Origin: Actinobacteria bacterium UBA5176
GTDB taxonomy: Bacteria; Actinomycetota; UBA4738
Length of the DNA stretch: 29,472 nucleotides
Assembly (NCBI GenBank): GCA_002413305.1
Contig: DHWS01000122.1
Coordinates: 7,283-36,754, forward strand
Direction of reading: 5' to 3'
A program made the position numbers and the translations under genes. The notes under the pieces are model-generated. The model worked only from the letters and a program-made list of their open reading frames with translations, did no database searches and was not told the origin of the DNA. Each line of letters starts with the position of its first letter. The first letter of the stretch is position 1. Shown one piece after another: positions 23,430 to 29,472 of this stretch.

Positions 23430-24215
23430 CTACAGCGGGCCGCTGATCCCGCCGTCCTTGCGGATCCGCCAGAAGTGGACCGCCAGGAACAGGACCAGCA
23501 CGAACGGGAGGGCCAGGACATGCAGGACGTACCAGCGTAAGAGCGTGGCGGGACCGACCTCGATGCCGCCGAGTAACAGGAACCGGACCTGGTTCGCGAT
23601 CAGCGGCGAATAGCCGGCCAGGTTCGTGCCCACCGTGACCGCCCAGATCGAGAGCTGGTCCCAGGGGAGCAGGTACCCGGTGAACGACAAGCCGAGCGTG
23701 AGGAACAGCAGGATCACGCCCACCACCCAGTTGAACTCGCGAGGGGGCTTGTACGCGCCCGTGTAGAACACTCGGGCCATGTGCAGGGTGACCGTGAGGA
23801 CCATGAGGTGCGCGGACCATCGATGGATGTTGCGGACCAGGTCGCCGAACAGCACCCCGTTGCGGATGGCCAGCATGTCGTTGTACGCCTGCGCGCCGCC
23901 GATGTCGGCCGACGGCCGGTAGAAGAACATCAAGTAGATGCCGGTGACGGTCAGCAGGACGAACAGGAAGAACGACAGTCCACCCAGGCAGAACGTGTAG
24001 GTCAGCTTCAGCCCGTGCCGTTTGATCTTGACCGGATGCAGGTGGTACATGACGTTGTTCATCATGGCCAGAGCCCGGTCGCGCTGGGTGTCCTTGTAGC
24101 CCTTCCGGAAGATGGATCCGGGGCGGAAGACGGACTTCCAGAACTCGGTCTCCCGGACCTTGTCGAGGGCCTCCATGGGGCTCGGAGGCTTCGGCAGCCG
24201 TTCCCTCAGCTTCAC
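23430..24215 (-). CDS. Cytochrome b6-type subunit of quinol:cytochrome c reductase
   Basis: A 261-residue diheme cytochrome b starting with GTG at 24215. The two b hemes are bound by H131/H145 and H232/H247. The spacings (14 and 15) are those of cytochrome b6, against 14 and 14 in mitochondrial cytochrome b. C76 in CLGGLSFF aligns with Cys35 of plant cytochrome b6 (CLGGITL), the attachment point of the third, covalently bound heme c at the quinone-reducing side. The PRE-x-x-W-x-x-GV and [11 protein letters not shown] motifs and the end [10 protein letters not shown] also match b6. A 60-residue N-terminal head is longer than in plants. It is split from the subunit IV-like gene 18 bases downstream. 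It probably oxidises menaquinol. Confidence 0.92.
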   Translation of the reverse strand: MKLRERLPKPPSPMEALDKVRETEFWKSVFRPGSIFRKGYKDTQRDRALAMMNNVMYHLHPVKIKRHGLKLTYTFCLGGLSFFLFVLLTVTGIYLMFFYRPSADIGGAQAYNDMLAIRNGVLFGDLVRNIHRWSAHLMVLTVTLHMARVFYTGAYKPPREFNWVVGVILLFLTLGLSFTGYLLPWDQLSIWAVTVGTNLAGYSPLIANQVRFLLLGGIEVGPATLLRWYVLHVLALPFVLVLFLAVHFWRIRKDGGISGPL

Positions 24216-24239
24216 GCCCTCGATCCTCTCCCCGGCGTC

Positions 24240-24644
24240 CTACTCGACGTCGACGTCGACCTGCTGGGACATCGGAACGGCCGCCATCGTCCGGCGGCCG
24301 GCTGACTCCTCTTCGGGCAGACGCGCATAGTACAGGCAGTCGCTGGGGCAGCGCTCCACGCACACCGAACACCGCGTGCACGCGTTGTCGTCGACCACGA
24401 AGATGGCGAACGAGTTCTGGACCTCGGCTTCGACGTCCTCGTCGGCGTTCTGGACGATGCCGGGGTCGAGCATGTAGATGCAGTTCCACGGGCAAACGTC
24501 CTCGCAGGCCCGGCACAGGATGCAGGGCTCGGGGTCCAGCATCAGGTGCTTCGGCGACTTCACGCCCTGCCGGAGCCACTCGGGGTCCACGGTCTGGACG
24601 GTGTAGTCGGTCTTGATGTCGACTTCGGTCTTCACGAATGGCAT
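24240..24644 (-). CDS. Ferredoxin-like protein with two 4Fe-4S clusters, in the bc operon
   Basis: A 134-residue soluble protein starting at ATG 24644, behind AGGGGAG. It has two complete CxxCxxCxxxC sets: C41, C44, C47, C51 (with CPWNC) and C89, C92, C95, C99 (with CPSDC), so two 4Fe-4S clusters. They are separated by an acidic insert (NADEDVEAEVQ). There is no signal peptide, so it should face the cytoplasm, close to the heme c/quinone-reducing side of the b6-type subunit. The N-terminal 35 residues and acidic tail are additions to bare ferredoxins. It could feed or receive electrons at the quinone-reduction site, or be a structural subunit. Confidence 0.9.
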   Translation of the reverse strand: MPFVKTEVDIKTDYTVQTVDPEWLRQGVKSPKHLMLDPEPCILCRACEDVCPWNCIYMLDPGIVQNADEDVEAEVQNSFAIFVVDDNACTRCSVCVERCPSDCLYYARLPEEESAGRRTMAAVPMSQQVDVDVE

Positions 24645-24674
24645 GGTCGGGCTCCCCTTATCCTCTCCCGCGGG

Positions 24675-25133
24675 TCACCGGTAGCCGCCCGTGGGGCGGC
24701 TCTCGCTCTGGCTCCGAAGCCGGCGCCGCGTCTTCTGAAGATAGTAAGGGACCAGGACGAAGGCGCCGAAGGGGAGGCTGAAGATGCCCGCGGCGAGGAC
24801 GTCGCGGAGCTTGAACAGCCAGAACTTCTGCGGTCCCCATCCGAGGGTGTTCTGAGCGAACAGCAGCCACCAGGAGGGGAATACCCCCAACAGGGCGATG
24901 GCGGCGAACCACAAGACCACCGAGAAGACCGCCGCGCGGGTCCACGTCCATTCGAAGTCCCGGATGAACGCCTCGACCTTGCGGAGTGGAGGGAACAGCT
25001 TCGGGGTGATCAGGCCGCGGTCGAGTCCGATGGCGAACCCGGTGACCCCCATGGTGATGCCAAGCGCGCCGAGCATGAGGATTAGGGTGATGATGTCTCC
25101 CCGTGCGATCGTCACCCCGAGCATCCTCAACAC
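24675..25133 (-). CDS. Four-helix membrane protein, first gene of the bc operon
   Basis: A 152-residue protein starting with GTG at 25133, where AAGGGGAAGG stands six bases upstream; an ATG nine bases further in has worse spacing. It carries helices at about residues 13-35 (ITLILMLGALGITMGVTGFAIG), 66-86 (RAAVFSVVLWFAAIALLGVFP) and 113-133 (AAGIFSLPFGAFVLVPYYL), with a possible amphipathic segment between. No cofactor-binding residues are apparent. I do not know a named family, but its position ahead of the ferredoxin and cytochrome b genes makes it a probable subunit or assembly protein of this complex. Confidence 0.7.
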   Translation of the reverse strand: MLRMLGVTIARGDIITLILMLGALGITMGVTGFAIGLDRGLITPKLFPPLRKVEAFIRDFEWTWTRAAVFSVVLWFAAIALLGVFPSWWLLFAQNTLGWGPQKFWLFKLRDVLAAGIFSLPFGAFVLVPYYLQKTRRRLRSQSESRPTGGYR

Positions 25134-25177
25134 ACGCCGCCTTCCCCTTGTCTCCGGTCGTCTTCCGCCGCGGGCGG

Positions 25178-25207
25178 ATTATAGGCAGCGCCTGCCGGTC
25201 GCCTCAA
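25178..25207 (-). promoter_or_regulatory. Promoter of the bc operon
   Basis: On the minus strand a perfect -10 TATAAT (25178-25183) lies 18 bases from TTGAGG (25202-25207). The start of transcription would be about 40 bases ahead of the first bc gene. This is one of the best vegetative promoters in the window. Confidence 0.75.
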
Positions 25208-25255
25208 ACAACGGGCACTCGGAAAGTCGGTTCGCCGTTCGGGGCCGTCCGATCG

Positions 25256-25277
25256 GCTTGTGAAGGCGTTCACAAGC
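25256..25277. promoter_or_regulatory. Perfect Rex operator between the bc operon and ccdA
   Basis: TTGTGAA-GGCG-TTCACAA (25258-25275), extended by GC on each side, is a 9-4-9 perfect palindrome and an exact match to the Rex consensus. Its centre is about 135 bases from each of the flanking start codons. It lies some 50 bases upstream of the bc -35 element. On the other side the ccdA promoter is not obvious, so which direction it controls is open. Rex itself is encoded at 8998. Confidence 0.85.
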
Positions 25278-25400
25278 ATCGGCCCCACTATCGCTCGGGA
25301 GGCGGGCCTCTGCAACTCGGCCCAGCCTGCTCGAAGGTACCCCCTGTTGTCACTCCGTGCTTCGCCGAAATGGCCCGCTGCCTGCGAGGATGAGTGCCGC

Positions 25401-26156
25401 ATGATCGGCGACGTGACCCGGGGGGTGCAGGAGTGGTGGGCGCCCCTGCTGGCCTTCGCCGCCGGCGTGGTGTCGTTCGCCTCGCCGTGCGTGCTGCCCC
25501 TGGTGCCCGGCTACCTGTCGTTCATCACCGGCGGGGAGGCCACGGCTGCCGGAGAGCCCAAATCGAAGCGTTCGACGTTGGTGCCGATCCTGCTGTTCAT
25601 CCTCGGGTTCAGCCTGGTATTCACGCTGGTGGCCGGGTTCACAGCCAGCGCCCTCTCCAGATGGCTGCGGTCGAGCGCCGGGCAGCGGACGGCCGGCGTG
25701 CTGGTCCTGCTCCTGGGCGCGTTCATGCTTCTGTATGCGCTCCGCTTGGGGATGGCCTGGATGTACCGGGAAGGGCGCCCGCTCCTGTCGAAGGTCAGGC
25801 CCGGCCCGGCGGCGGCGCTCCCACTCGGGATGGCCTTCGCCGTCGGGTGGACGCCGTGCATCGGTCCGGTGCTGGGAGCGATCACCACGCTGGCCGCGAA
25901 CCAGGGCAGCACGGCCCGGGCCGTGATCCTGCTGGCGGTGTATTCCCTCGGGCTCGGGCTTCCGTTCCTGCTGATCGGGCTTGGGATCGGCCGGCTGATG
26001 GGGGCCTTCCGCTTCTTCAGCCGGCACTACCGGGCGTTCGCCGGGGTGAGCGGGGTCGTGCTGATGGCCATCGGGGTCCTGCTCGCCACGGGGAAGTGGA
26101 CACGGCTGATCGCGCCGCTGTTTCGAGTGATCAACCGGTTCACCCCGGCGATCTGA
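25401..26156 (+). CDS. ccdA: CcdA-type thiol-disulfide transporter for cytochrome c maturation
   Basis: A 251-residue, six-helix membrane protein of the CcdA/DsbD family. It carries reducing equivalents outward for heme attachment to apocytochrome c. The two redox cysteines are C30 (SFASPCVLPLVPGYLSF) and C153 (GWTPCIGPVLGAI), each in its family motif. Other helices are VPILLFILGFSLVFTLVAGF, AGVLVLLLGAFMLLYA, and a final GVSGVVLMAIGVLLATG. The ATG at 25401 has GAGGA ten bases upstream; an earlier in-frame start lies inside the Rex operator. It serves both the bc-complex cytochrome c and the CoxB cytochrome domain. Confidence 0.92.
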   Translation: MIGDVTRGVQEWWAPLLAFAAGVVSFASPCVLPLVPGYLSFITGGEATAAGEPKSKRSTLVPILLFILGFSLVFTLVAGFTASALSRWLRSSAGQRTAGVLVLLLGAFMLLYALRLGMAWMYREGRPLLSKVRPGPAAALPLGMAFAVGWTPCIGPVLGAITTLAANQGSTARAVILLAVYSLGLGLPFLLIGLGIGRLMGAFRFFSRHYRAFAGVSGVVLMAIGVLLATGKWTRLIAPLFRVINRFTPAI

Positions 26157-26202
26157 GGAGCTTCGGGCGAGGGCGCTCCGACACCTGCATACTGGCGGCG
26201 TC

Positions 26203-27252
26203 ATGTCGGACCTGCGCACCGCCACTCCTGCTCGGCTCTCATCTCACCCGAAGCAGCCTGACAGCCCCCATCGATCGATCCGGGGCCTATGGATCGCGGC
26301 CACGGCGGTGACGTTCGGGCTGGTCACCATCGGTGGCTTGGTCCGGGCCACCGGCTCCGGGGAGGGGTGCAGTGGATGGCCGAAGTGTTCCCCCGGCCAC
26401 TGGCTCCCCCCGCTCCAGTACCACCCCATCGTCGAGTATTCGCACCGGATGACCGCGTTCGCCGACATCGTGCTGGTGGGGATCTTGGCGATCGTGGCCA
26501 CCCGGCGCTACCGGCGCGAGCCCAGGGTCCTCCGGACCGCCTGGGTCGCCGTGGGCTTGATCGTGGCCCAAGCCGTGCTGGGCGGGATCGTCGTGAAGGG
26601 CGACCTATCCGCGCTGCTGGTCACCGCGCACTTCGGGACCGCCATGATCCTGGTCGCGGTCCTGGTCTACGGAACGGTGGCGGCGTTCGCCCTGGACGTC
26701 GAACGCCGCCTGTCCGTCGACGGTTTCACCGTCCTGGCGCGGGTCGTGGCCGGGGCAATGTTCGCGCTCATGGCCGTGGGCACCTACGTCCGGGGGATCG
26801 GGGCGGGCCTGGTGTTTCGGGACTGGCCGCTGATGAACGGTCGCCTGGTGCCTCGGTTCGCTTCCGAGCAGGCCGTCGTGCACTTCACCCACCGGGTCCT
26901 GGCCGGGGCGGTGGCGTGTGCGGTGGTCGGGCTGGCCGTGTGGGCCTGGGGGGAGCGTCACCGGCGGCCGGCCGCCGCCGAGCTGGCGCTCATCTCCGTG
27001 GTGTTGTTCGCCGTCCAGATCCTGGTCGGCGCGGCGAACGTCTGGTCGCACCTGGCCCCAGCAGCGGTGGTGTCGCATGTGGCCGTGGCCGGCCTGGTGT
27101 GGGGCGCACTCTCGGCGACGGCGTTCGCCGCGAGGCTCCCCGGCCCCTCGTCCCGGCCCGCCGCGGACCCCGGGCCGGTCGAGGCTCCCGCCGATCCCCG
27201 CTCCCTTTCCTCCCGCCGGGCTTCCAGAAATGATGGCGGGGTCGCATCATGA
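26203..27252 (+). CDS. ctaA: Heme A synthase
   Basis: A 349-residue, eight-helix membrane enzyme that oxidises the C8 methyl of heme O to the formyl group of heme A. It has the extracytoplasmic cysteine pair C56/C62 (EGCSGWPKC) and an adjacent Glu needed for activity. Heme-binding histidines are visible in the family pattern: EYSHRM (H81), [15 protein letters not shown] and VVSHVAVAG. The two halves are repeats of a four-helix unit. A 30-residue C-terminal tail rich in Pro/Ser/Arg is extra. It begins nine bases after a CATACT -10-like element, so it may have a very short leader. Its stop overlaps ctaB (ATGA). Confidence 0.94.
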   Translation: MSDLRTATPARLSSHPKQPDSPHRSIRGLWIAATAVTFGLVTIGGLVRATGSGEGCSGWPKCSPGHWLPPLQYHPIVEYSHRMTAFADIVLVGILAIVATRRYRREPRVLRTAWVAVGLIVAQAVLGGIVVKGDLSALLVTAHFGTAMILVAVLVYGTVAAFALDVERRLSVDGFTVLARVVAGAMFALMAVGTYVRGIGAGLVFRDWPLMNGRLVPRFASEQAVVHFTHRVLAGAVACAVVGLAVWAWGERHRRPAAAELALISVVLFAVQILVGAANVWSHLAPAAVVSHVAVAGLVWGALSATAFAARLPGPSSRPAADPGPVEAPADPRSLSSRRASRNDGGVAS

Positions 27253-28187
27253 AGGCCATGCGAACGCGCGTGCGAGGGATCGGCGCCGAACCGGCCCTCG
27301 TCCCGCCCAACCGCCTCCGGGAGCTGGGGAAGATGGCGGGGGGCTACATCCAGCTGACCAAGCCCCGCATCATCGAGTTGCTCCTGATCACGACGGTCCC
27401 GGCGATGATCCTCGCCGCCCGGGGGATCCCCTCGCTGTGGCGGGTGGCCGCCACGCTCATCGGCGGCACCGTTTCGGCCGGGGGCGCCAACGCCATCAAC
27501 CAGTACGTCGACCGCGACATCGACCAGGTCATGCATCGAACCCGCCGCCGGCCGCTCCCCACCCACCGGATCACGCCGCGACGGGCCCTGTGGTTCGGGA
27601 TCGCGCTGGGCGCGGCCGGGTTCGTCTGGCTGGCCCTCACAGTGAACCTGCTCTCCGCCGTGCTCTCCACGGCCGCGCTGCTGTTCTACGTGCTGGTGTA
27701 CACGATGTGGCTCAAGCGGACGTCGCCCCAGAACATCGTGATCGGGGGGGCCGCAGGAGCCGCCCCGGTGCTGGTCGGCTGGGCCGCGGTGACCGGCCGG
27801 GTGGGATGGCCGGCGGTGGTGTTGTTCGTCGTCGTGTTCCTGTGGACGCCGCCCCACTTCTGGGCGCTGGCCATGCGGTACGAACGCGAATACGCCGAAG
27901 CCGGCGTCCCCATGCTTCCGGTGGTGGCCGGCCGGGACGCCACCGTCCGCCAGATCCTCCTCTACTCCTACCTGCTCGTCGCCTCGACGCTGGTGCTCTG
28001 GCCCGTGGCGCACACTGGGTGGCTGTACCCGGCCGCAGCGGCCGTGCTGGGGGTGCTGTTCGTCCGGACCGCCCTCCATCTGCACCGCCGCCGCACCGTG
28101 AGCGCTGCGATGAGCCTGTTCCGCTTCTCGATCGTCTACCTCGCGCTCCTGTTCCTCGCCGTGGCCGTCGACACGGTGATCCGCTGA
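27249..28187 (+). CDS. ctaB: Protoheme IX farnesyltransferase (heme O synthase)
   Basis: A 312-residue membrane prenyltransferase that puts a farnesyl group on heme B, making heme O for CtaA. It begins with an ATG overlapping the ctaA stop. The first Asp-rich motif is N84-x3-D88-x3-D92 ([10 protein letters not shown]), followed by [16 protein letters not shown] second active region is [33 protein letters not shown], and then [11 protein letters not shown]. Nine hydrophobic helices are seen. It is coupled to ctaA, a normal gene order upstream of cytochrome oxidase. Confidence 0.96.
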   Translation: MKAMRTRVRGIGAEPALVPPNRLRELGKMAGGYIQLTKPRIIELLLITTVPAMILAARGIPSLWRVAATLIGGTVSAGGANAINQYVDRDIDQVMHRTRRRPLPTHRITPRRALWFGIALGAAGFVWLALTVNLLSAVLSTAALLFYVLVYTMWLKRTSPQNIVIGGAAGAAPVLVGWAAVTGRVGWPAVVLFVVVFLWTPPHFWALAMRYEREYAEAGVPMLPVVAGRDATVRQILLYSYLLVASTLVLWPVAHTGWLYPAAAAVLGVLFVRTALHLHRRRTVSAAMSLFRFSIVYLALLFLAVAVDTVIR

Positions 28188-28193
28188 GCCCCA

Positions 28194-28210
28194 CCGTTCG
28201 GGACGAACGG
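28194..28210. terminator. Short hairpin after ctaB
   Basis: CCGTTCG (28194-28200) and CGAACGG (28204-28210) form a 7-bp stem with a GGA loop, seven bases after the ctaB stop and before coxB. No T-run follows. It could be a weak terminator or processing site separating ctaAB from cox transcription. Confidence 0.35.
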
Positions 28211-28308
28211 CCGCCGCACCACACCTCGGGCACCTCCGCGGAAGGTGGTGATATCGTGTGGCCGATCTCGGCTCGGCCCGACGAACGCCCCCGATGCGCG
28301 AGGAACGG

Positions 28309-29316
28309 ATGACCGTACGAACCAGGAAGCGGCTGGCAGGTGGGGCTGCGCTGCCCAGCCTCGGGCTCCTGCTGTCGGGGTGCAGTCAGAACAGGATCGC
28401 GCAGGACACGCTGAACCCGGCCGGTCCGTACTCGCGCAAGATCGACAGCCTCTTCTGGCCCGTGTTCTGGATCGCGGTGGCGGTCTTCTTCCTGGTCGAA
28501 GGCCTGCTCGTCTTCTCGCTGTACCGGTTCCGGCACCGGGAGGGCCGAGGGGTGCCGAAGCAGGTCCACGGGAACAAGCGCCTCGAGATCACGTGGACGA
28601 TCATCCCGGCCGTGCTGCTCCTGGGGGTGGCCGTACCGACCATCGGGACGATCTTCTCCCTCTCCCGCAAGCCGCCGGGGAGGCCGCTTCAGATCACCGT
28701 GGTCGGCCATCAGTGGTGGTGGGAGGTGAAGTACCCGCAGCAGAAGTTCACCACCGCCAACGAGATCCACATCCCGGCCGGACAGCCTGTGTACGTCGCG
28801 GTGACCTCGATCGATGTGATCCACAGCTTCTGGGTCCCGCGCCTGGCCGGGAAGCAGGACCTCGAGCCGAACCGGGTCAACCACCTGACGATCCAGGCCG
28901 ACCGGCCGGGAGTCTACCTCGGCCAGTGCGCCGAGTTCTGCGGCGCGTCCCACGCGAACATGCGGCTCCGGGTGTTCGCCGAGGACCAGTCCCACTGGCA
29001 GGCCTGGCTGGCCGACATGGAGAAACCGGCACCGCAGCCGCCGCCCGCCGTCCTGTCGATCATGCAAGCGAAGGGCTGCGGTGGGTGCCACACGATCGAT
29101 GGCGTCCAGGGCTTCGCCGCGGACATCGGGCCGAACCTGACCCACTTCGGGAACCGGTCCACGTTCGCTGGAGCCACCTTCCGCAACAATGTCCAGAACC
29201 TGACCAACTGGCTCAAGAACCCGCCCGGCGTAAAGCCGGGGGCCGACATGCCGGATCTCCATCTGACGCCCGACCAGATCCAGACCCTCATCGCCTACCT
29301 GGAGGCGAACCAATGA
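28309..29316 (+). CDS. coxB: Cytochrome c oxidase subunit II with a cytochrome c domain (caa3 type)
   Basis: A 335-residue lipoprotein starting at ATG 28309, with GAGGAA a few bases before; longer starts at 28258 and 28294 lack this. Signal peptide with lipobox LSGC (C25). Two membrane helices follow (VFWIAVAVFFLVEGLLVFSLY and WTIIPAVLLLGVAVPTIGTIF). Next is the cupredoxin domain with the QWWWEV aromatic patch and the binuclear CuA site: H172, C207, E209, C211, H215, M218. Residues about 250-335 are a fused cytochrome c with C257-G-G-C260-H261 and M314 as ligand. It accepts electrons from the bc complex and passes them via its own heme to CuA and CoxA. Confidence 0.96.
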   Translation: MTVRTRKRLAGGAALPSLGLLLSGCSQNRIAQDTLNPAGPYSRKIDSLFWPVFWIAVAVFFLVEGLLVFSLYRFRHREGRGVPKQVHGNKRLEITWTIIPAVLLLGVAVPTIGTIFSLSRKPPGRPLQITVVGHQWWWEVKYPQQKFTTANEIHIPAGQPVYVAVTSIDVIHSFWVPRLAGKQDLEPNRVNHLTIQADRPGVYLGQCAEFCGASHANMRLRVFAEDQSHWQAWLADMEKPAPQPPPAVLSIMQAKGCGGCHTIDGVQGFAADIGPNLTHFGNRSTFAGATFRNNVQNLTNWLKNPPGVKPGADMPDLHLTPDQIQTLIAYLEANQ

Positions 29317-29347
29317 CGTCGCGCCGGGCGCGGGGAAGGCCGAAGCG

Positions 29348-29472
29348 ATGGCGGTCGTGACCGCGCCGCCGGAGGCCGCCATCCCGCGCCGCCGCATCCT
29401 TCGCCGCCCCACCGCCACCCACGGGTTCTGGGGCTGGATCAACACGGTCGACCACAAGAAGATCGGGATCCT
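29348..29472 (+). CDS. coxA: Cytochrome c oxidase subunit I, N-terminal fragment (cut by the window edge)
   Basis: The ATG at 29348 follows GGGGAAGG nine bases upstream and reads MAVVTAPPEAAIPRRR, then THGFWGWINTVDHKKIGI. The last part is the conserved entry to the first helix of heme-copper oxidase subunit I. About 41 residues are in the window, before any catalytic residue. A 15-codon frame (29313-29360) opens in an ATGA overlap with the coxB stop and could help ribosomes reach this start; it is not likely to be a functional protein. Confidence 0.9.
   Translation, partial: MAVVTAPPEAAIPRRRILRRPTATHGFWGWINTVDHKKIGI

Noticed and set aside
22546..24579. A 677-codon minus-strand frame overlapping the ferredoxin, cytochrome b and subunit IV genes
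   Set aside because: It is on the same strand but in another frame; the three shorter genes carry all the cofactor-binding motifs and each has a ribosome-binding site.
27712..29457. A 581-codon minus-strand open frame opposite ctaB, coxB and coxA
   Set aside because: The opposite strand has catalytic motifs for all three genes; this frame has none.
1..29472. CRISPR arrays, tRNA or rRNA genes
   Set aside because: No regularly spaced repeats and no cloverleaf or rRNA-like sequence were recognised on reading; a tRNAscan or repeat search could confirm this.

Overview
The window looks like a chromosomal segment of a high-GC, aerobic member of the Actinomycetota. Support for this: a rex-hemA-hemC-hemD-hemB run as in Streptomyces, a DUF3039 remnant (an actinobacterial family), a luciferase-like/SCP2 fusion, an XRE regulator next to a phasin/HBHA-like protein, a zinc anti-sigma/ECF sigma pair, and frequent GTG starts. 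The split, b6-type cytochrome b argues against a typical Streptomyces or Mycobacterium relative and suggests a deeper-branching lineage. I cannot name a genus.

Layout. (1) Positions 1-2453 are a graveyard of broken genes: the tail of a luciferase-like oxidoreductase, an intact-looking hypothetical membrane protein, a DUF3039 gene with two single-base shifts and a lost end, an EVE-domain gene cut short, and a 5'-truncated IS21 istB with the right end of its element. (2) 2666-7093 encodes a secreted DUF4331 protein, then, after a strong hairpin, a TPR protein overlapping a NicO-type nickel/cobalt transporter. A bidirectional hairpin separates these from a convergent ECF sigma/anti-sigma pair (7300-8600). 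(3) 8642-13724 holds a small glutaredoxin-like protein, the NADH/NAD+ sensor Rex and the heme genes hemA, hemC, hemD and hemB. hemL lies apart at 18934. (4) 13792-17317, minus strand, carries a phasin-like protein, an XRE regulator, a frameshifted SDR and a luciferase-like/SCP2 fusion. (5) 17509-18842 carries three small uncharacterised genes. (6) 20233-25133, minus strand, is an eight-gene quinol:cytochrome c reductase operon. (7) 25401 to the right edge encodes ccdA, ctaA, ctaB, coxB and the start of coxA.

Together, regions 3, 6 and 7 form a respiration module: heme synthesis, heme A/O modification, cytochrome maturation, a bc-type complex and a caa3-type oxidase. A textbook Rex operator lies midway between the bc operon and ccdA, and a poorer one lies before rex, so the module is probably tuned by cellular NADH.

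The features most worth following are: the bc operon, with a b6-like covalent-heme cysteine, a two-cluster ferredoxin and a 34-residue membrane peptide; the XRE/phasin pair with matching palindromes, one filling the spacer of a near-consensus promoter; and the perfect Rex site.
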